This document shows, piece after piece, positions 6,095 through 7,092 of a DNA stretch of 7,092 nucleotides. How positions within the stretch are numbered: position 1 is the first letter of the stretch; the number at the start of each line of letters is the position of its first letter. This stretch comes from Pseudomonadota bacterium (GTDB lineage Bacteria > Pseudomonadota > Alphaproteobacteria > Rhizobiales > Xanthobacteraceae): positions 1 through 7,092 of the forward strand of contig JAKAMD010000180.1 in NCBI GenBank assembly GCA_021823875.1, read 5' to 3'. The translations under genes and the position numbers were made by a program. The notes beneath the pieces were generated by a model, which was not told where the DNA came from, made no database searches, and worked only from the letters and a program-made list of their open reading frames with translations.

Positions 6095-6256
6095 GAGCAA
6101 GGCGTGCACCGCAGTAATCGGAAAGAGCCGGCGGAGCGCTGGCAACGGCCGGGAATGGCAGGCTATAGTCCCAACAGGACCGAGGGCTTGCGGAATGACA
6201 ATCCGACTACTCCACGGCGCCACGTCCTGCCGCGGGCTATTCCGAACGACGACGCC
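6095..6256 (+). other. Intergenic region before the glycerate kinase gene
   Basis: 162 bp between the POT stop and the likely kinase start. The kinase frame stays open right through it: GTG at 6104 and ATG at 6155 are in-frame alternative starts, but the encoded residues do not resemble the family. A -10-like TATAGT lies at 6164-6169 without a convincing -35. A small inverted repeat, GTCC/GGAC, spans 6168-6180. No strong terminator is seen, so read-through from the operon is possible. Confidence 0.4.
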
Positions 6257-7092
6257 ATGAGCCGATATTCGGATGCCCGCGCGCGTGAAATCCTCATCGC
6301 CATATTTCGGGCGGCGGTGAATAGCGCCGATCCCTTCACAGTCCTTCCCGCACATCTGCCACAGAAGCCGCGCGGCCGCTGCGTTGTCGTTGGCGCGGGT
6401 AAGGCCTCTGCCCGCATGGCGGCCGCCCTTGAAAGCGCCTGGCCAGAGGTGGCGCTGACGGGTGTGGTGGCCACGCGCTTCGGCCACGCCGTGCCCACTG
6501 CGCAGATCGAAGTGATCGAAGCGGGCCATCCCGTGCCGGATGCCAACAGCGAGCACGCAGCCCGGCGCATTCTCGACACGGTATCGGGCCTCGGTCCCGA
6601 CGATCTGGTGATCATGCTGGCCTCCGGCGGCGGCTCAGCGACGATGGCGCTCGGCGCGGATGGCATCACGCTGGCGGACAAGGCAAACGTCACGCGCCAA
6701 TTGCTCGCCTGCGGCGCCACGATCCACGAGATCAACGCGGTGCGACGCTATCTCTCCGCCGTGAAGGGTGGACGGCTGGCGGTTGCAGCGGCGCCTGCGC
6801 GGGTCGTCACGCTTGTCATCAGCGACGTGCCCGGCGACGATCCCGCGGAGGTCGCCTCCGGCCCGACGGTCGGCGCTCCGCCAGATGCTGAACGCGTACG
6901 CGGCATCGCAAAGCGCTACCGGCTCGATCTTCCCGAAAACGTCGCCCGCTATATCGCGCGGGAACGGCCACTTCGCCCGGTGATGCGCGGCGAGGTGCAG
7001 GTGATCGCCTCCGCAATGATGGCGTTGCGAGCGGCGGCCGAGTGCGCTCGCAGTTTTGGCTTGACGCCGCTGATCCTCGGCGACGCCATCGA
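6257..7092 (+). CDS. Glycerate 2-kinase (GckA/TtuD, DUF4147-MOFRL family), 3'-truncated by window edge
   Basis: An open frame runs from ATG 6257 to the window end, giving 278 codons of a family that is usually around 420 residues. Family blocks in order are VLPAHLP (29-35), VVVGAGKASARMA (43-55) with the conserved lysine K49, GHPVPDANS (90-98), LASGGGSA (121-128), a long block ADKANVTRQLL followed by GATIHEINAVRRYLSAVKGG, and VISDVPGDDPAEVASGPTVG. The family phosphorylates D-glycerate with ATP to 2-phosphoglycerate; older annotations call some members hydroxypyruvate reductase (TtuD). The C-terminal MOFRL domain lies beyond the window. ATG 6257 fits the family N-terminus best, although no Shine-Dalgarno precedes it. 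ATG 6155 and GTG 6104 are alternatives. Its place after a D-amino acid dehydrogenase suggests a role in using hydroxypyruvate or glycerate derived from serine, which is inference. Confidence 0.88.
   Translation, partial: MSRYSDARAREILIAIFRAAVNSADPFTVLPAHLPQKPRGRCVVVGAGKASARMAAALESAWPEVALTGVVATRFGHAVPTAQIEVIEAGHPVPDANSEHAARRILDTVSGLGPDDLVIMLASGGGSATMALGADGITLADKANVTRQLLACGATIHEINAVRRYLSAVKGGRLAVAAAPARVVTLVISDVPGDDPAEVASGPTVGAPPDAERVRGIAKRYRLDLPENVARYIARERPLRPVMRGEVQVIASAMMALRAAAECARSFGLTPLILGDAI

Noticed and set aside
6139..6169. Possible sigma-54 or sigma-70 promoter before the kinase (CTGGCA, then TATAGT)
   Set aside because: The GG/GC spacing does not fit sigma-54. As sigma-70 the spacer is 19 bp with a poor -35. 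Only the TATAGT is noted in the intergenic entry.
6163..6735. Two overlapping - strand frames opposite the kinase (6080-6556 and 6163-6735)
   Set aside because: The + strand encodes unbroken glycerate-kinase blocks through this stretch. The antisense frames have no motif.

Overview
The window is GC-rich, densely coding DNA with strong G/C preference at third codon positions. It fits a proteobacterium, most likely an alphaproteobacterium judging by the style of the POT and spinster-type transporters. That taxonomic guess is from memory of families, not from a marker gene. There are no RNA genes, insertion sequences, CRISPR arrays or long repeats, and no reading frame looks broken.

Layout: (1) the 3' part of an XRE/cupin transcriptional regulator on the + strand (1-661, cut by the left edge); (2) an M81/MlrC-family metallopeptidase on the - strand (658-2124), convergent with the regulator and sharing a CTAG at the two stop codons; (3) a 73-bp divergent intergenic region (2125-2197) with a near-consensus sigma-70 promoter and three alternating TTTCT/AGAAA half-sites over its -35; (4) a tight + strand operon of a spinster-type MFS transporter (2198-3580), a DauA-like FAD D-amino acid dehydrogenase (3561-4712, 20-bp overlap) and a POT/PTR-family peptide transporter homologue (4709-6094, ATGA overlap); (5) after a 162-bp gap, the first two thirds of a glycerate 2-kinase (GckA/TtuD family, from about 6257, cut by the right edge).

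Working model (inference): this is a catabolic locus for small peptides or amino-acid conjugates that contain D-amino acids. The POT homologue would import the substrate and the MlrC-like enzyme would hydrolyse it. The DauA-like enzyme would oxidise released D-amino acids to 2-oxo acids, and the kinase would feed a hydroxypyruvate/glycerate branch (as from D-serine) into glycolysis as 2-phosphoglycerate. The spinster-type carrier would import or export an organic acid or product. The XRE/cupin protein is the natural candidate to regulate the divergent promoter. The metallopeptidase-plus-PTR pairing recalls the mlrC/mlrD part of the sphingomonad microcystin-degradation cluster, but no mlrA or mlrB is present here.

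The most unusual details are: a POT transporter that has lost the ExxER proton-coupling motif and the TM4 lysine; a DauA-like enzyme whose arginine-selecting glutamate is replaced by serine; and a near-perfect 16-bp-stem hairpin just before the POT start.
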